Virus record (IMG/VR): IMGVR_UViG_3300044631_000961
Span: 1 to 22,272 of that record
Strand: one strand, 5' to 3'
From: a virus
DNA length: 22,272 bases
Shown here: piece after piece, positions 1-9,100 of the stretch
How positions within the stretch are numbered: the first letter of the stretch is position 1
Layout of the letters: each line of letters opens with the position of its first letter
Translations under genes and position numbers: made by a program
The notes under the pieces: model-generated
Databases searched by the model: none
What the model was told of the DNA's origin: nothing
Seen by the model: only the letters and a program-made list of their open reading frames with translations

Positions 1-1106
1 TTCACTGCACCAGTGACCGTGAAGGTGCCGGCCTGCAAGTTGACGGCCGACGGAGTGACGTTGCCGAGGTAGCGGTAGGTGATCGAATAGGTCGAGCCGG
101 GGGCTGGCTCAGCACCGGCCGGGCTCCAGTCCACCTTGTCGCCGTTCAGGAAGAAGTCGGTCGTCGCAACGTAGGTGGTGCCGCCCTGGGTGATGCTCTG
201 GATGCTCAGCACCGACACATCGGGCAAGGTGTCCTGACCACCGCTGACGCCGCCACGGGTGATGGTGACAGTTTTCTGCTGGGTGATCACCACCTCCAGG
301 ATCGACTCAACAGGGAAGCGGTTCAGCTGAATGCTGGCGCTGCCGCCGGTCGTGCCGGTGAAGGTGTCCGGCTCAGCATCGACCAGTTCCAGATCGGGAT
401 CTTCGGCGTAGGTGAGGCGGGTCGAGGCCAGCTTGTCGATTTTGTAGCCGAAGATGTTGCCGGTGCCATCCTTCACCGAGAAGGCGTTGACGCCAGCAGC
501 GAGGCCCAGGGCGGTGACGCTCAGGCCGGAGACGATGTAGTTGCCGTTGCTCTCGCGGTCGTACCGGGCCAGCGCTTCAGTGAACGCATCGCCCAGGTTG
601 TCGCCGCCAGGATTGAGCAGCGTGCCGTCGATGAGCGTGTAGACGGGGTAGAAGATGCCGGTGCCACCATCGCCCTCGCGCCCCCAGGTGGCGGTGACGC
701 GAAGGCGGCCGGCGCCGGGCTCGTTGTAGTTCCGGGTGCCGGTCGCAGGGTCGCGCAGGTCAGCATCCTGCAGCTCGGTGATCTCTGCATCGAGCAGGTA
801 GACGCCGATCCGTGTCAGGCCAACGGTGGGGATCGTGAAGCTGCGGGCAGCGACTTCACGCACCGCGCCGCGGAGGTAGATCAGACTGAGCGGGCAGGCT
901 GCCGTGGTGCCGGTGATCGCTGGCGGCGTGCCGCTGATCACGGCGCCATCCTTGAAGACCGCATCGGCGATCCGCTTCAGGCGGTCGATGACGGTGCTCT
1001 GCACCTCGTTCAGCTCGGCCGACTGGAGGCCTTTGCCAGCGCGGAAGAGCAGCTCGTCGTAGCGGTTCGCCGCGTTGAAGCGGTTGTAGTAGCCGGTGAG
1101 AGGCAT
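1..1106 (-). CDS. DUF4815-type phage tail/baseplate-associated protein, C-terminus cut by window edge
   Basis: About 368 residues are visible and the frame is open to the left edge. The N-terminus reads MPLTGYYNRFNAANRYDELL and continues with a FRAGKGLQSAELNEVQS stretch, which is the hallmark opening of DUF4815 proteins found beside tail fibres in cyanophages and other myoviruses. The middle carries an ISGTPPAITG segment and several beta-rich stretches (VYLLDAEITEL, GRLRVTATWG), as expected for a virion surface protein. Its molecular role is not established in the family; association with baseplate or fibres is inferred from position. The ATG at 1106 overlaps the TGA of the preceding gene (ATGA), suggesting translational coupling. 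The last readable codons end in FTVTGAV. Confidence 0.75.
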   Translation of the reverse strand, partial: MPLTGYYNRFNAANRYDELLFRAGKGLQSAELNEVQSTVIDRLKRIADAVFKDGAVISGTPPAITGTTAACPLSLIYLRGAVREVAARSFTIPTVGLTRIGVYLLDAEITELQDADLRDPATGTRNYNEPGAGRLRVTATWGREGDGGTGIFYPVYTLIDGTLLNPGGDNLGDAFTEALARYDRESNGNYIVSGLSVTALGLAAGVNAFSVKDGTGNIFGYKIDKLASTRLTYAEDPDLELVDAEPDTFTGTTGGSASIQLNRFPVESILEVVITQQKTVTITRGGVSGGQDTLPDVSVLSIQSITQGGTTYVATTDFFLNGDKVDWSPAGAEPAPGSTYSITYRYLGNVTPSAVNLQAGTFTVTGAV

Positions 1107-1591
1107 CAGAAAATCCCCACGAACTCGAACAGCTGGCGGGTTGTGATCTCCCGCACGATCGGCGCACGCCGCTCAATCGCCAGCAGCATGCCAGTCTGCG
1201 CTACCTGGGCTGGCACCAGGTAAAACTGGCCAGTAGGGACGCCAGCAGCGGCCACGGTGTCAAGGAAGATCCCCAGCTCGCGGACCGTCGAACCGACGCC
1301 ATCCTCAAACTCGAAGTGAAACTTGAAGTAGAGGCTGTTGGTTGGCGTCGCCGAGACTGAGAACCTGCCCTCGGGCGCGCTGATGGCGCCGTTGGCGTCG
1401 GGTGCGCAGTAGTCCACCAGGGTGGCCTTGCGTCGCCCGACCTCAGCGAGCAGTGCGGAGCTGTTGGCCGGCGGCGCCGGGGGCGTGTTGCCCCAGGCTG
1501 CGTTGCCTGACCCCCAGGCCAGGTGAGCGGTGCGCGCCTTGATCGCCGTGGCGATGGAGATGCGCCCGGATGTGGTCAAGATCGCCGCCAT
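1106..1591 (-). CDS. Tail fibre-associated protein of unknown family
   Basis: The protein has 161 residues. It begins MAAILTTSGRISIATAIKAR and contains a long beta-rich central part (SLYFKFHFEFEDGVG, VRELGIFLDT) followed by QFYLVPAQVAQTGMLLAIER. No catalytic motif is visible. Proteins of this sort sit between tailspike and DUF4815 genes in contractile-tailed phages, so a structural role in the fibre or its attachment is likely by context. The ATG at 1591 has an AAGGA about 12 bases upstream. The TGA overlaps the start of the downstream DUF4815 gene. No signal peptide or membrane segment is seen. The coding frame is confident; the function is not. Confidence 0.75.
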   Translation of the reverse strand: MAAILTTSGRISIATAIKARTAHLAWGSGNAAWGNTPPAPPANSSALLAEVGRRKATLVDYCAPDANGAISAPEGRFSVSATPTNSLYFKFHFEFEDGVGSTVRELGIFLDTVAAAGVPTGQFYLVPAQVAQTGMLLAIERRAPIVREITTRQLFEFVGIF

Positions 1592-1598
1592 CGAGTCA

Positions 1599-1739
1599 CT
1601 AGTCCTTCGTTGCCATCATAGGAGCCTTCTTGGGAGAGGGCTGCTCCATTGCAAGCGCGGTGATCAATGGCTGATCTGATGTCTTTGGAGCAGTGGCGAT
1701 GCGACGCATGGCGTTCTCGGTTGAGATTGACAAATGCAT
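1599..1739 (-). CDS. Possible small protein (46 aa) between tailspike and fibre gene
   Basis: This is a short frame from ATG at 1739 to TAG at 1599-1601, starting MHLSISTENAMRRIATAPKT and ending in a lysine/methionine-rich SPKKAPMMATKD. It fills a gap of about 175 bases between the tailspike stop and the next gene and ends 7 bases before that gene's ATG, which fits the tight packing. There is no good Shine-Dalgarno before the ATG, and no family is recognised. It could be a real small tail-associated protein or chance. An in-frame stop upstream (1746-1748) rules out a longer ATG start. Confidence 0.4.
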   Translation of the reverse strand: MHLSISTENAMRRIATAPKTSDQPLITALAMEQPSPKKAPMMATKD

Positions 1740-1768
1740 GGTTGATCAGTCAGTAAGGCCATCATAGC

Positions 1769-3667
1769 TTACTTCCACCGTCCATCTGCGAATAGCCATA
1801 CCGTTATTGTGCAATTTGTTATTGGCGAGTAATGAAAAACGTGCAAGGTCGGAAACCAATTTGCCGTGTTTGGCACGCCAGCTACTCCTGACCACGCAAA
1901 AGCTCCACTTACAGAGGCCTGTGCATAAACTCTTGGAACGGAAATAAATGATTGAGGAAACGCTTCGCTACCGGTAATTACGTTGGAAGAGATGAAGACA
2001 TTTCCCGCAGGCGTGTTGATGTCTTGAGATGTAAGCGTAAGGCTCTTGGCGCAGTGCATTCTGCCGTCTACATATTTAATGTAGTAACCGTTTGCGTTTG
2101 TGCCTTCCTCTTCGATTTGGCTAACAGATACTCCTTGGCCGACAGCTATGTTACCAAAAGATTTAACGTCTATCGCGGACGGGTTGATCAGTATTGGATC
2201 TGTCGAAAGGACAGCAGCGGTAAACGAGTTCGACGAAATAGTGCATTGTCGAGTGAACTCAGAAATAATCAGTACGCTTTCATTTGATGTGTACGGACCA
2301 TCAAAAATGTTGCCTGTGACTGTGCAACCAGAGCCTTGCAGAATGATTGCGTGCAGTGTTGACGGGTAAAGCCCAGGCGTCGAGGATGGCGCAATAAAAT
2401 GACAGCCCGTAATAGCAATGCCGCGCGAATAGGCATTGGCAGACATGGCGCTGTCATTGGCAAAATTAAGTGCTTCCCCTTTGTACTCAAGAAACTCACA
2501 GCCAGTAAATGAAATGTTTGAAACGTAGGCTAGAGAACTTGTCCGATCAGTTCCAGTAATTCTAACGCCTCCAGCGTTACGGTCTTGAGTCAAGCCATCG
2601 CCCCGGAACGTACAGTTGCTAAACTTTAATCCAAAAATGGTTGCACTCCCGGTGCCGGTGGCGTCAATAAATACGGCCCGCTTGTGCGGCTGCGTAGTCG
2701 ATGAATTACTGTCAAAATAACAGTTGCTTACCAGCAGCTGCCTAACCGTATTGTTGCCGCCAATGTTATCAGGTTCGATAAGAATAGTAGTCTCAGCAAA
2801 GTCAAAATGGCAGTTGTTCACATACAGCCCATCTACGGCACGAAGCAGCAGCGCGTTTATGTATCCCGGCCCTGACTGTGACTCGCAGTTGCTGACATAA
2901 TTACCAAATGAAGTACCTGCATTAAGGATGTAGTCAGTTTCAAAGACCAAGAAGGCCTGGGCGTAGTGTCCGCTGGCTACATAATTAGTATTGTAGTAAA
3001 TTTTGGAATAAAACGACTGCACCGATTTTTGGCTTCTGATGCCAAAAGGAGCGGAAGAAATTGTAATGTTTTCAAAGACTCCTGCATTACACTGCCTGTG
3101 GCGGATGGCTGCACCTGTGTCAGTGTTTAACGTGCCCCTGTATTCGATGCAGAAATTTTGAAAGCGTGGCTTGACTCGATACAGCAATGAAGTGTTTGAA
3201 TGGCTTACATAGAAAGTATCTTTGTTTCTGTTGGTTTGCCTAAATACAGTTGACGCCGCGCCATCCCCTATCAATCCTACGTCGCAAGCCAATGTTGGAT
3301 CTGTGGGGGCAAAAATAATTGTGTCACTTAATATATAGATTCCAGATGGGGCATAAACATATCGACCAGATTGGGAGGCTGCAACTGCAGCTGCTTGAAC
3401 CGCTGCCGTATCATCCGTCACCCCATCGCCCACCGCGCCAAAGTCCTTGACGGACACCACATCGCGCAGCTTGCTCTCAACCGTCCGCGCAACTGCGCCG
3501 GTGCCGGCTTGCATGAATGGTGCCTGTGCCACAAGAGGCCCTGGTTTGACCCGCTTGTTGCGGTTCACAAGCAACGGTTCGCTGACATCGACAATCGGCA
3601 GGTAATCGTCGGCTGCCGGCGATGTCAGCTCTTGATCTTCTGAAATCTTCCGAGGCGTGTAGGTCAT
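1769..3667 (-). CDS. Tailspike / tail fibre with pectate-lyase-like beta-helix
   Basis: The protein has 632 residues and is the likely receptor-binding spike. Residues 1-70 form a short attachment region that includes an ARTVESKLRDVVSV segment. The motif DFGAVGDGVTDD at about 75-86 is the usual opening of a right-handed parallel beta-helix of the pectate-lyase/glycosyl-hydrolase-28 type. Many helix-rung-like repeats follow (SNCYFDSNS, SNCTFRGDG, TGCEFLEYKG, TGCHFIAPS, TGNIFDG). The C-terminus ends WLFADGRWK. Enzymatic activity on polysaccharide is possible but no catalytic residues can be assigned. The ATG at 3667 is preferred over the in-frame TTG three bases upstream, because AGAGGA lies 6 bases before the ATG and it overlaps the gpI stop. 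The body is far more AT-rich than the neighbours. Confidence 0.88.
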   Translation of the reverse strand: MTYTPRKISEDQELTSPAADDYLPIVDVSEPLLVNRNKRVKPGPLVAQAPFMQAGTGAVARTVESKLRDVVSVKDFGAVGDGVTDDTAAVQAAAVAASQSGRYVYAPSGIYILSDTIIFAPTDPTLACDVGLIGDGAASTVFRQTNRNKDTFYVSHSNTSLLYRVKPRFQNFCIEYRGTLNTDTGAAIRHRQCNAGVFENITISSAPFGIRSQKSVQSFYSKIYYNTNYVASGHYAQAFLVFETDYILNAGTSFGNYVSNCESQSGPGYINALLLRAVDGLYVNNCHFDFAETTILIEPDNIGGNNTVRQLLVSNCYFDSNSSTTQPHKRAVFIDATGTGSATIFGLKFSNCTFRGDGLTQDRNAGGVRITGTDRTSSLAYVSNISFTGCEFLEYKGEALNFANDSAMSANAYSRGIAITGCHFIAPSSTPGLYPSTLHAIILQGSGCTVTGNIFDGPYTSNESVLIISEFTRQCTISSNSFTAAVLSTDPILINPSAIDVKSFGNIAVGQGVSVSQIEEEGTNANGYYIKYVDGRMHCAKSLTLTSQDINTPAGNVFISSNVITGSEAFPQSFISVPRVYAQASVSGAFAWSGVAGVPNTANWFPTLHVFHYSPITNCTITVWLFADGRWK

Positions 3668-4581
3668 CAATAATCCTCTCGCGCCAGAACGCGCCCATCT
3701 TCTGCAAGCATAAAGCCGCCATCCTCTAAAACGAAAACGCCGTTGTAAGTCGCTTGCACGCCGCTGCTCGCAACCGCATTCACATCACCCCATGCCGCCG
3801 GCTGCCAACTGATGCTGCTCCACGTCTGCCCCTCGTACCTGGCGCTCAACCCAATCAGCTCGGTGAGCAAGCTCGGATGGTTGATCGTGTGCCACTCCTC
3901 ATCCAGCAGGCTGTGATCCAGCTGGAATCGATCGAAGTTCTTGACCAGCACTCCGATCACGTCGGTGTGAGTGCTGGCGACCGTGGCGTTCTCCAGCACC
4001 AGGCTGGAGACGATCTGGCCGTAGCTGATTTGTGGCCAGTCCGGCTGCGGCCTGACGCCGCTGTGATCGCTGAGCATCCCGCCGTCGCTCAGCAGGCTGT
4101 CATCCAGCAGAAACCGCCGGAAGTCGTAGACCGCGTAGATGCGCTGCAGCCGCGAGCGCACCGGTGAACTGATCCTGCAGACCCCAACGATGTCGTTGAT
4201 GATCTGCTCGCCCTGGGTCGCGGCCGACAGGCCCAGTTGGTATTCAGCCCAGCGGGTCGAGCCGCCCTCGGATTCGTCGATCAGACCTTCGACGTTGATC
4301 CATCCCAGCGCAATCCGAACCGCTTCAGGCGTGCCCCGGATCCGCTGCCACAGCACACCATCCTCAATCGCCCGGCGCTGGTTGTTCCCCAGGTAGGGCA
4401 GTATCTCACCGAGGCCATATTCGTAGATCAGCCACGGCACCACCGAGTCGGGGATGTTGACCCGCTTCGCCGTGCGGATGATGGGCACCGGTGGGCCCAC
4501 ACGTTGCAGGCCGGAAGTGGCGCGGCTGAAGTCCCGCTCCAGCTGCGTTGCGTTAGGGGGGAGAAGATCGTGACGGCTCAT
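3667..4581 (-). CDS. I: Tail protein I (P2 gpI-like baseplate protein)
   Basis: This baseplate protein of contractile tails links wedge to fibre. The N-terminal half (about 1-180) matches the gpI family: LLPPNATQLERDF near the start, then PWLIYEYGLGEILPYL and RGTPEAVRIALGW, all typical family blocks. At 304 residues it is much longer than P2 gpI (176). The extra C-terminal part contains short repeated beta elements (LLDDSLLSDGGMLSD, LDHSLLDEEW, FVLEDGGFMLAEDG) and may form a fibre-docking extension; that is inference. It lies between gpJ and the tailspike, the canonical order. Its ATG overlaps the gpJ stop as ATGA, and its own stop overlaps the tailspike start. Confidence 0.9.
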   Translation of the reverse strand: MSRHDLLPPNATQLERDFSRATSGLQRVGPPVPIIRTAKRVNIPDSVVPWLIYEYGLGEILPYLGNNQRRAIEDGVLWQRIRGTPEAVRIALGWINVEGLIDESEGGSTRWAEYQLGLSAATQGEQIINDIVGVCRISSPVRSRLQRIYAVYDFRRFLLDDSLLSDGGMLSDHSGVRPQPDWPQISYGQIVSSLVLENATVASTHTDVIGVLVKNFDRFQLDHSLLDEEWHTINHPSLLTELIGLSARYEGQTWSSISWQPAAWGDVNAVASSGVQATYNGVFVLEDGGFMLAEDGRVLAREDY

Positions 4582-5417
4582 CGGTCACGTCCCGCCATCG
4601 TGAGCGTGATCGTGCCCAGCGTCGGGGCCTGACTGGGGCCGCAGACTACATCAGCTACTGGCGCCGTCAAGACCACACGCTGCACGCCAGCGGGGTGCAG
4701 CTGGGCGATCAGCCACGAGCGGGTCACGTCCCAGCCCAGACCGGATGCTGCGGTGAACGCTGCCTGAAGCCGGGCCTGCAGCCCGTTGAACACCTCGATC
4801 GGTGTCTCGGGGTAGAGGTAGACCTGGGCCGTCACCGGCACCGTGGTGATCGTCGCGCCGGCAACGGTCACCACGTCGGTGATCACCCGCACGCTGTCGC
4901 TCTGCAGCACGTCATCGACCGCCTCGATCAGAGCGCTGCTCGCCGTGCCATTGCCGGCCGTCGACAGGATGCTGACCAGCACCTCACCCGGGGCGGGGGA
5001 GCTTACGGCTGCATCCCTCACCAGCTCGCTCGCGCTCAACGCTTGGTACCGATACCAAGCGGCGCCGCCGGCGGTGCTGCTGCCCATGATGCGTTCGATC
5101 ACCCGCGCGCGCAGTGCTGCATCGGCCTCGGCTGCCAGTCGGGTGACGCCATAGAACGCTGCCAGGTTGTCCAGGTCGCCGCCTTCTGCGTAGCGCAGCA
5201 GCGTCGCCTTGAGCGCATCGTTGATCCGCTGGCGGATGATCAGCTCACGAGCCGCGGCCACCTCAAGGATCTTCACCCCCGGATCCGACTCCAGGATCTC
5301 GGTGTAGGACGGGTCACGCGCCTGCAGGTCGGCGATCATCTCCGCGAGGATCGTCTCGAAGTCGAGCTCCTCGATGATCTCTGGTGCTGGAATCGCGCTG
5401 AAGTCGAGCGTTGCCAT
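4578..5417 (-). CDS. J: Baseplate assembly protein J (P2 gpJ-like)
   Basis: This 279-residue wedge protein of the contractile-tail baseplate is close in length to P2 gpJ (302). Diagnostic stretches are the acidic N-terminus with DFETILAEMIADL, SDPGVKILEVAAARELIIRQ, GGDLDNLAAFYGV, and the Tyr/Trp-containing AWYRYQALSASELVRDA. These are the regular blocks of the baseplate J-like family. It sits directly between W and I as in P2, with ATGA overlaps on both sides, so the three are probably translated in a coupled way. The C-terminus is shorter than in P2, ending TLTMAGRDR. Confidence 0.93.
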   Translation of the reverse strand: MATLDFSAIPAPEIIEELDFETILAEMIADLQARDPSYTEILESDPGVKILEVAAARELIIRQRINDALKATLLRYAEGGDLDNLAAFYGVTRLAAEADAALRARVIERIMGSSTAGGAAWYRYQALSASELVRDAAVSSPAPGEVLVSILSTAGNGTASSALIEAVDDVLQSDSVRVITDVVTVAGATITTVPVTAQVYLYPETPIEVFNGLQARLQAAFTAASGLGWDVTRSWLIAQLHPAGVQRVVLTAPVADVVCGPSQAPTLGTITLTMAGRDR

Positions 5418-5755
5418 CAGACCACCAGCCCCTCGATTTCAACACGCTGCCCATTGAGCAGGTAGTACCCAACCAGGCTAAGGCTGATCTGCCCCTCGGC
5501 AGTCACGCTGTCGATCTTCACTTGCCCCAGCTTCAGCCGCGGCTCCCACCGCTCCAGAGCCTCGGCGGTAGCGGCTACCAGCTCAGCGATCAGGCTGTTG
5601 TTGATCGGCCGATCCACCAGACGGGGAATGCGGCTGCCGTAGTCGCGGCGATGGATGCGCGTGCCGATCGGGGTGGTCAGGATGTCCTGGATCGATTGGC
5701 GGAGATGATCGAAGCCGCCGAGCGATTCGCCTGTTGTGCGGCTCATGCCGGCCAT
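5417..5755 (-). CDS. W: Baseplate assembly protein W (P2 gpW / T4 gp25-like)
   Basis: At 112 residues it is nearly the size of P2 gpW (115). The conserved core is SIQDILTTPIGTRIHRRDYG followed by RLVDRPIN and an acidic-basic C-terminal strand pair, typical of the gp25-like fold that starts sheath polymerisation at the baseplate. Its ATG forms a TAATG overlap with the PAAR gene stop, and GGAGG lies about 7 bases upstream, which supports this start over the second Met at codon 4. The stop overlaps the gpJ start. Confidence 0.93.
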   Translation of the reverse strand: MAGMSRTTGESLGGFDHLRQSIQDILTTPIGTRIHRRDYGSRIPRLVDRPINNSLIAELVAATAEALERWEPRLKLGQVKIDSVTAEGQISLSLVGYYLLNGQRVEIEGLVV

Positions 5756-6012
5756 TAGTTCACCTCCACATCAGGGCTGCCGGCCTGCAGCGTGGCGCCG
5801 CAGGCGGTCGTGTCTCCCACTCTGGCAACAGCCTGGCCATTGGCGGTCACGTCGGGGCTGCCGGTGACGATCGGGTTGGGCCCGTGGATCGGGCAGCTGT
5901 AGGTGTCACCCACGCGCGCCACCTTGATGCCGTTGGCCAAGGTGTTGGGTGAGCCAGTGGTGACGCTGCCGCCGTGGCTACCCGGGTCGCCGATGCGGAT
6001 GATGTCGGGCAT
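5755..6012 (-). CDS. PAAR-domain spike-tip protein
   Basis: The 85-residue protein forms the sharp tip that caps the membrane-piercing spike of contractile tails. Two similar halves are visible: GDPGSHGGSVTTGSPN with ANGIKVARVGD, and GPNPIVTGSPDVTANG with QAVARVGD. The conserved ligands for the bound metal are plausible at His13, Cys40, His43 and Cys71. It sits between gpV and gpW, the typical place for a PAAR gene in P2-like baseplate clusters. It is a bare PAAR protein with no effector extension. Confidence 0.92.
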   Translation of the reverse strand: MPDIIRIGDPGSHGGSVTTGSPNTLANGIKVARVGDTYSCPIHGPNPIVTGSPDVTANGQAVARVGDTTACGATLQAGSPDVEVN

Positions 6013-6015
6013 GGC

Positions 6016-6540
6016 TCAGGGGTTGAGGTTGATGGTGGCGCCTTTGATCGTCACAGCGCCTACGGCTTCAACATGCACTGCCTGGCCCTTCACCACGACC
6101 TGGCCGCTGGCTGCGGTCGCGTCGATCGTCAGCCTGTGCGCCTGCCGGTCGTACTCGATCACCGTGCCATCGGCGTAGGTTCGCCGGTGCAGGCCGGCCC
6201 GGTCACCGTTGGAGTTGCCGTCAGAGAACAGGCCCGGGATGGCGACGCCGTTGGCCAGCTCGCCGGAGGGTGCCAGCAGCATCACCACCTCGCCGACTTC
6301 GGGCGGATCCCACACACGATCGCCGCCCGCGCGCGGGGAGAACCATGGCACCCAGTCGGAGAGGATCTCACCGTCTTGCAGCTGCACGCGGATCGCGGGG
6401 AAGCCTGCTGTTGCGCCGGTGTAGTCGGTTTCAGCCACCGTGCCGTAGCGGGCCACGTTGCTCAGCCGGCGGGCGTGGTCGGTGCTCTCCGCCGAACCGA
6501 CGCCGCTGGTGGTCTGGTCGCTGCGATTAACGCCCAGCAT
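6016..6540 (-). CDS. V: Baseplate assembly / central spike protein V (P2 gpV-like)
   Basis: This 174-residue protein is the trimeric spike below the tail tube (P2 gpV is 211). The N-terminal OB-fold part includes RYGTVAETDY, AIRVQLQDGEI and VWDPPEVGEVVMLLAPSG, the usual family blocks. Next comes a YADGTVIEYDRQAHRLTIDA segment and a C-terminal beta-helix ending VTIKGATINLNP. The PAAR protein encoded just downstream would cap this helix. The start overlaps the preceding gene by 14 bases; a slightly later start cannot be excluded. Confidence 0.92.
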   Translation of the reverse strand: MLGVNRSDQTTSGVGSAESTDHARRLSNVARYGTVAETDYTGATAGFPAIRVQLQDGEILSDWVPWFSPRAGGDRVWDPPEVGEVVMLLAPSGELANGVAIPGLFSDGNSNGDRAGLHRRTYADGTVIEYDRQAHRLTIDATAASGQVVVKGQAVHVEAVGAVTIKGATINLNP

Positions 6541-6895
6541 CAGCAGCCTTCCACAGGTAGCGGATCACGCCCGGGATCTCGGCGCTCTGGGGGGCGGCTT
6601 CGAGCTGATCCTTGATGAGCAGCTGCGCGGCGAGCATATGGACGCCGTGGCGGATGCCATGGGGGGCAGTGTCGCCCACGGGCCGGCCGGTCACCGCCAG
6701 GGCAGCATCCGTGGCCAGGTTGAGGGCGAGGCCGAGCCGCTCGCGGTCCGGCTGCTCGATCGCCATGAAGGCAGCCAAGCTGTCGATGCTCACCGGCAGG
6801 TCTTGCGCGAAGGCCTCGTTGATCTCCGGTGTCGCCGGGTCGTCGCCCTGGAACTGGCCGGCGACGGTGCGGGCGCGCTTGCGGGTGGTGGCCAT
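6527..6895 (-). CDS. Probable connector-like phage structural protein
   Basis: The protein has 122 residues. The N-terminal stretch with GQFQGDDPATPEINEAF resembles a short module common at the start of small phage structural proteins. The rest is helical, with ALAVTGRPVG and HGIRHGVHMLAAQLLIKDQ followed by IPGVIRYLWKAADAGR. This pattern recalls gp6-like head-tail connectors, where a hydrophobic helix with a region for Leu-Ala-Ala is followed by a proline and a terminal helix. The assignment is tentative. It lies between the tail terminator and gpV with ATGA coupling to the former. Confidence 0.7.
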   Translation of the reverse strand: MATTRKRARTVAGQFQGDDPATPEINEAFAQDLPVSIDSLAAFMAIEQPDRERLGLALNLATDAALAVTGRPVGDTAPHGIRHGVHMLAAQLLIKDQLEAAPQSAEIPGVIRYLWKAADAGR

Positions 6896-7485
6896 CAGTT
6901 GATCGGCTCCTCTTGTGTGAACAGCTGAGCCTCACCAATGGGGCAGGCTTCGCCGGTATTGCCAGCCGGGCAGCCCGGCGTGACCTGGCCACCAGGATAG
7001 GCGCCGCTGCGCTCCAGGGCGCCGCCGCTGATGACGTAGGGGTTGCTGCAGTCGCGGTAGGCCCTGCGGTAGATCACTTCGTAGCGCAGCGTCGTGGCGC
7101 CGGTGGTGAGCTCACCGTCGAACTCTGGGTCGTCGCTCTTGGTGTCAAGGTAGAGCGCATCACTCGACTCGAACCCAGGGATGGTCCAGTTCTGCAGCGC
7201 AGCTTCCACCTGGTCAGCCATGGCGTCCAGCTTTGCGTCGATGTCATCGAAGCTCTGAGCGATGCAGACGACGGAGACGATGCAGCGGTGGCGCTCGAAG
7301 CCGTTCCAGCTGGAGGGGCTCCGCTCCTGGATCTCGTCAGGTTCGCGGGTGTGGATGACGATGGCCGGCAACTGCGGCTCTTCGATCGGCATGAGCCGGC
7401 CGCTGTGGACTCGATCCGCTGCGTCCGTGGCGTTGAGCAGACGAGCCCTGAAGACGGCGCGCAGCTCGGTGCGGGGGTGGGTCAT
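6895..7485 (-). CDS. Tail terminator/completion-like protein with Cys-containing C-terminal extension
   Basis: The first 140 or so of 196 residues look like a gpU-type tail terminator: N-terminal helix TELRAVFRARLLNATDAADRV, then LPAIVIHTREPDEI, a central strand RHRCIVSVVCIAQ, the helix DDIDAKLDAMADQVEAAL and the closing strand LRYEVIYRRAYRD. Such proteins cap the tail tube and join it to the head. After residue 145 there is an extension of about 50 residues with three cysteines (DCSN, PGCPAG, EACPIG) that the family does not usually have; its role is unknown. ATGA overlaps are present on both ends. Confidence 0.78.
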   Translation of the reverse strand: MTHPRTELRAVFRARLLNATDAADRVHSGRLMPIEEPQLPAIVIHTREPDEIQERSPSSWNGFERHRCIVSVVCIAQSFDDIDAKLDAMADQVEAALQNWTIPGFESSDALYLDTKSDDPEFDGELTTGATTLRYEVIYRRAYRDCSNPYVISGGALERSGAYPGGQVTPGCPAGNTGEACPIGEAQLFTQEEPIN

Positions 7486-7832
7486 GGCTGCCCGCCCAGC
7501 GGCCGCAGAAACTCAGGCGGCAGGTTGCATTGCTGGCCAGCGGCCAGCAATGCTGCCAGTGTCTCCTGGCCCAGCAGTCCCTGACGACGCAGCAGCAGCA
7601 GCGCAGTTCTCAGATGCCTTGAATCGCCGTTGGCGGCGAACATCACCGCAGATGGCAGCGATCCGGCGGTGAGCTTGTTCCCGGCGAACGCAATGTCATA
7701 CGCTTGCAAAATCTCAGGCGTGGTCAACAGCCAGAATCCAAACCCGTCGTAATCAGGCTTGGGTTCGAGATCCTCAATCTCCAGCTCCTGAATGACCTGG
7801 CCAGCGCTATCAAGCAGAACGATGCGATCCAT
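7482..7832 (-). CDS. Unknown phage protein downstream of collagen-like fibre
   Basis: The protein has 116 residues. It starts MDRIVLLDSAGQVIQELEIED, continues with DYDGFGFWLLTTPEILQAYD, and has a helical leucine-rich middle (LRTALLLLRRQGLLGQETLAALLAAG) before a short tail ending LRPLGGQP. I do not recognise a family. The gene starts 6 bases after the collagen-like gene and ends in an ATGA overlap with the tail terminator. It may be a fibre assembly chaperone, as small proteins in this position sometimes are, but nothing in the sequence shows that. Confidence 0.65.
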   Translation of the reverse strand: MDRIVLLDSAGQVIQELEIEDLEPKPDYDGFGFWLLTTPEILQAYDIAFAGNKLTAGSLPSAVMFAANGDSRHLRTALLLLRRQGLLGQETLAALLAAGQQCNLPPEFLRPLGGQP

Positions 7833-7838
7833 GGATTA

Positions 7839-8707
<869 letters not shown>

Positions 8708-8711
<4 letters not shown>

Positions 8712-9100
8712 GTTCCCGCCGTGATCATCGTGTTCGCCCGGATGATCGTGTTGCCGTAGATCATCCCAATCGTTTCAGCTGTGGCCGGCAGGCGATGCAA
8801 CATCAGCAGCCACCCACTATGCCCATCAGGCTGCGCATCACGCACCCTGAACATGCCGCCGCGCACCTCCACTTCATCGCCTTGTTTCGGCTCGATCGTC
8901 AGCTCGGCGCCGTTGATCAACAGCACCGGCTGCGTCGATCGCACCTGAATCCCGCTCTCAGGATCAAGCCCCACATGACTGGCCTGGTAGACACCGCCGA
9001 TCTCCTGCACATCCGAACCCCGGCGATAGGTGATAGGGGATCGCTCCCCCATCACCTTCACAACGGCCTTCAGAGCACGACTGGCGATGTCAGGCAACAT
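8708..9100 (-). CDS. Head-tail joining protein (lambda gpFII-like)
   Basis: The protein has 130 residues (lambda gpFII is 117). The family pattern is visible: GERSPITYRRG near residue 20, a YQASHVGLDPESGIQVRS segment, the strand PVLLINGAELTI, then KQGDEVEVRGGMFRVRDAQPDG and a final strand WLLMLHRL. In lambda this protein sits at the bottom of the neck and accepts the tail. The last 25 residues (AETIGMIYGNTIIRANTMI) extend past the normal end. It lies just after the capsid cement gene, as expected, and overlaps it and the next gene by ATGA. Confidence 0.75.
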
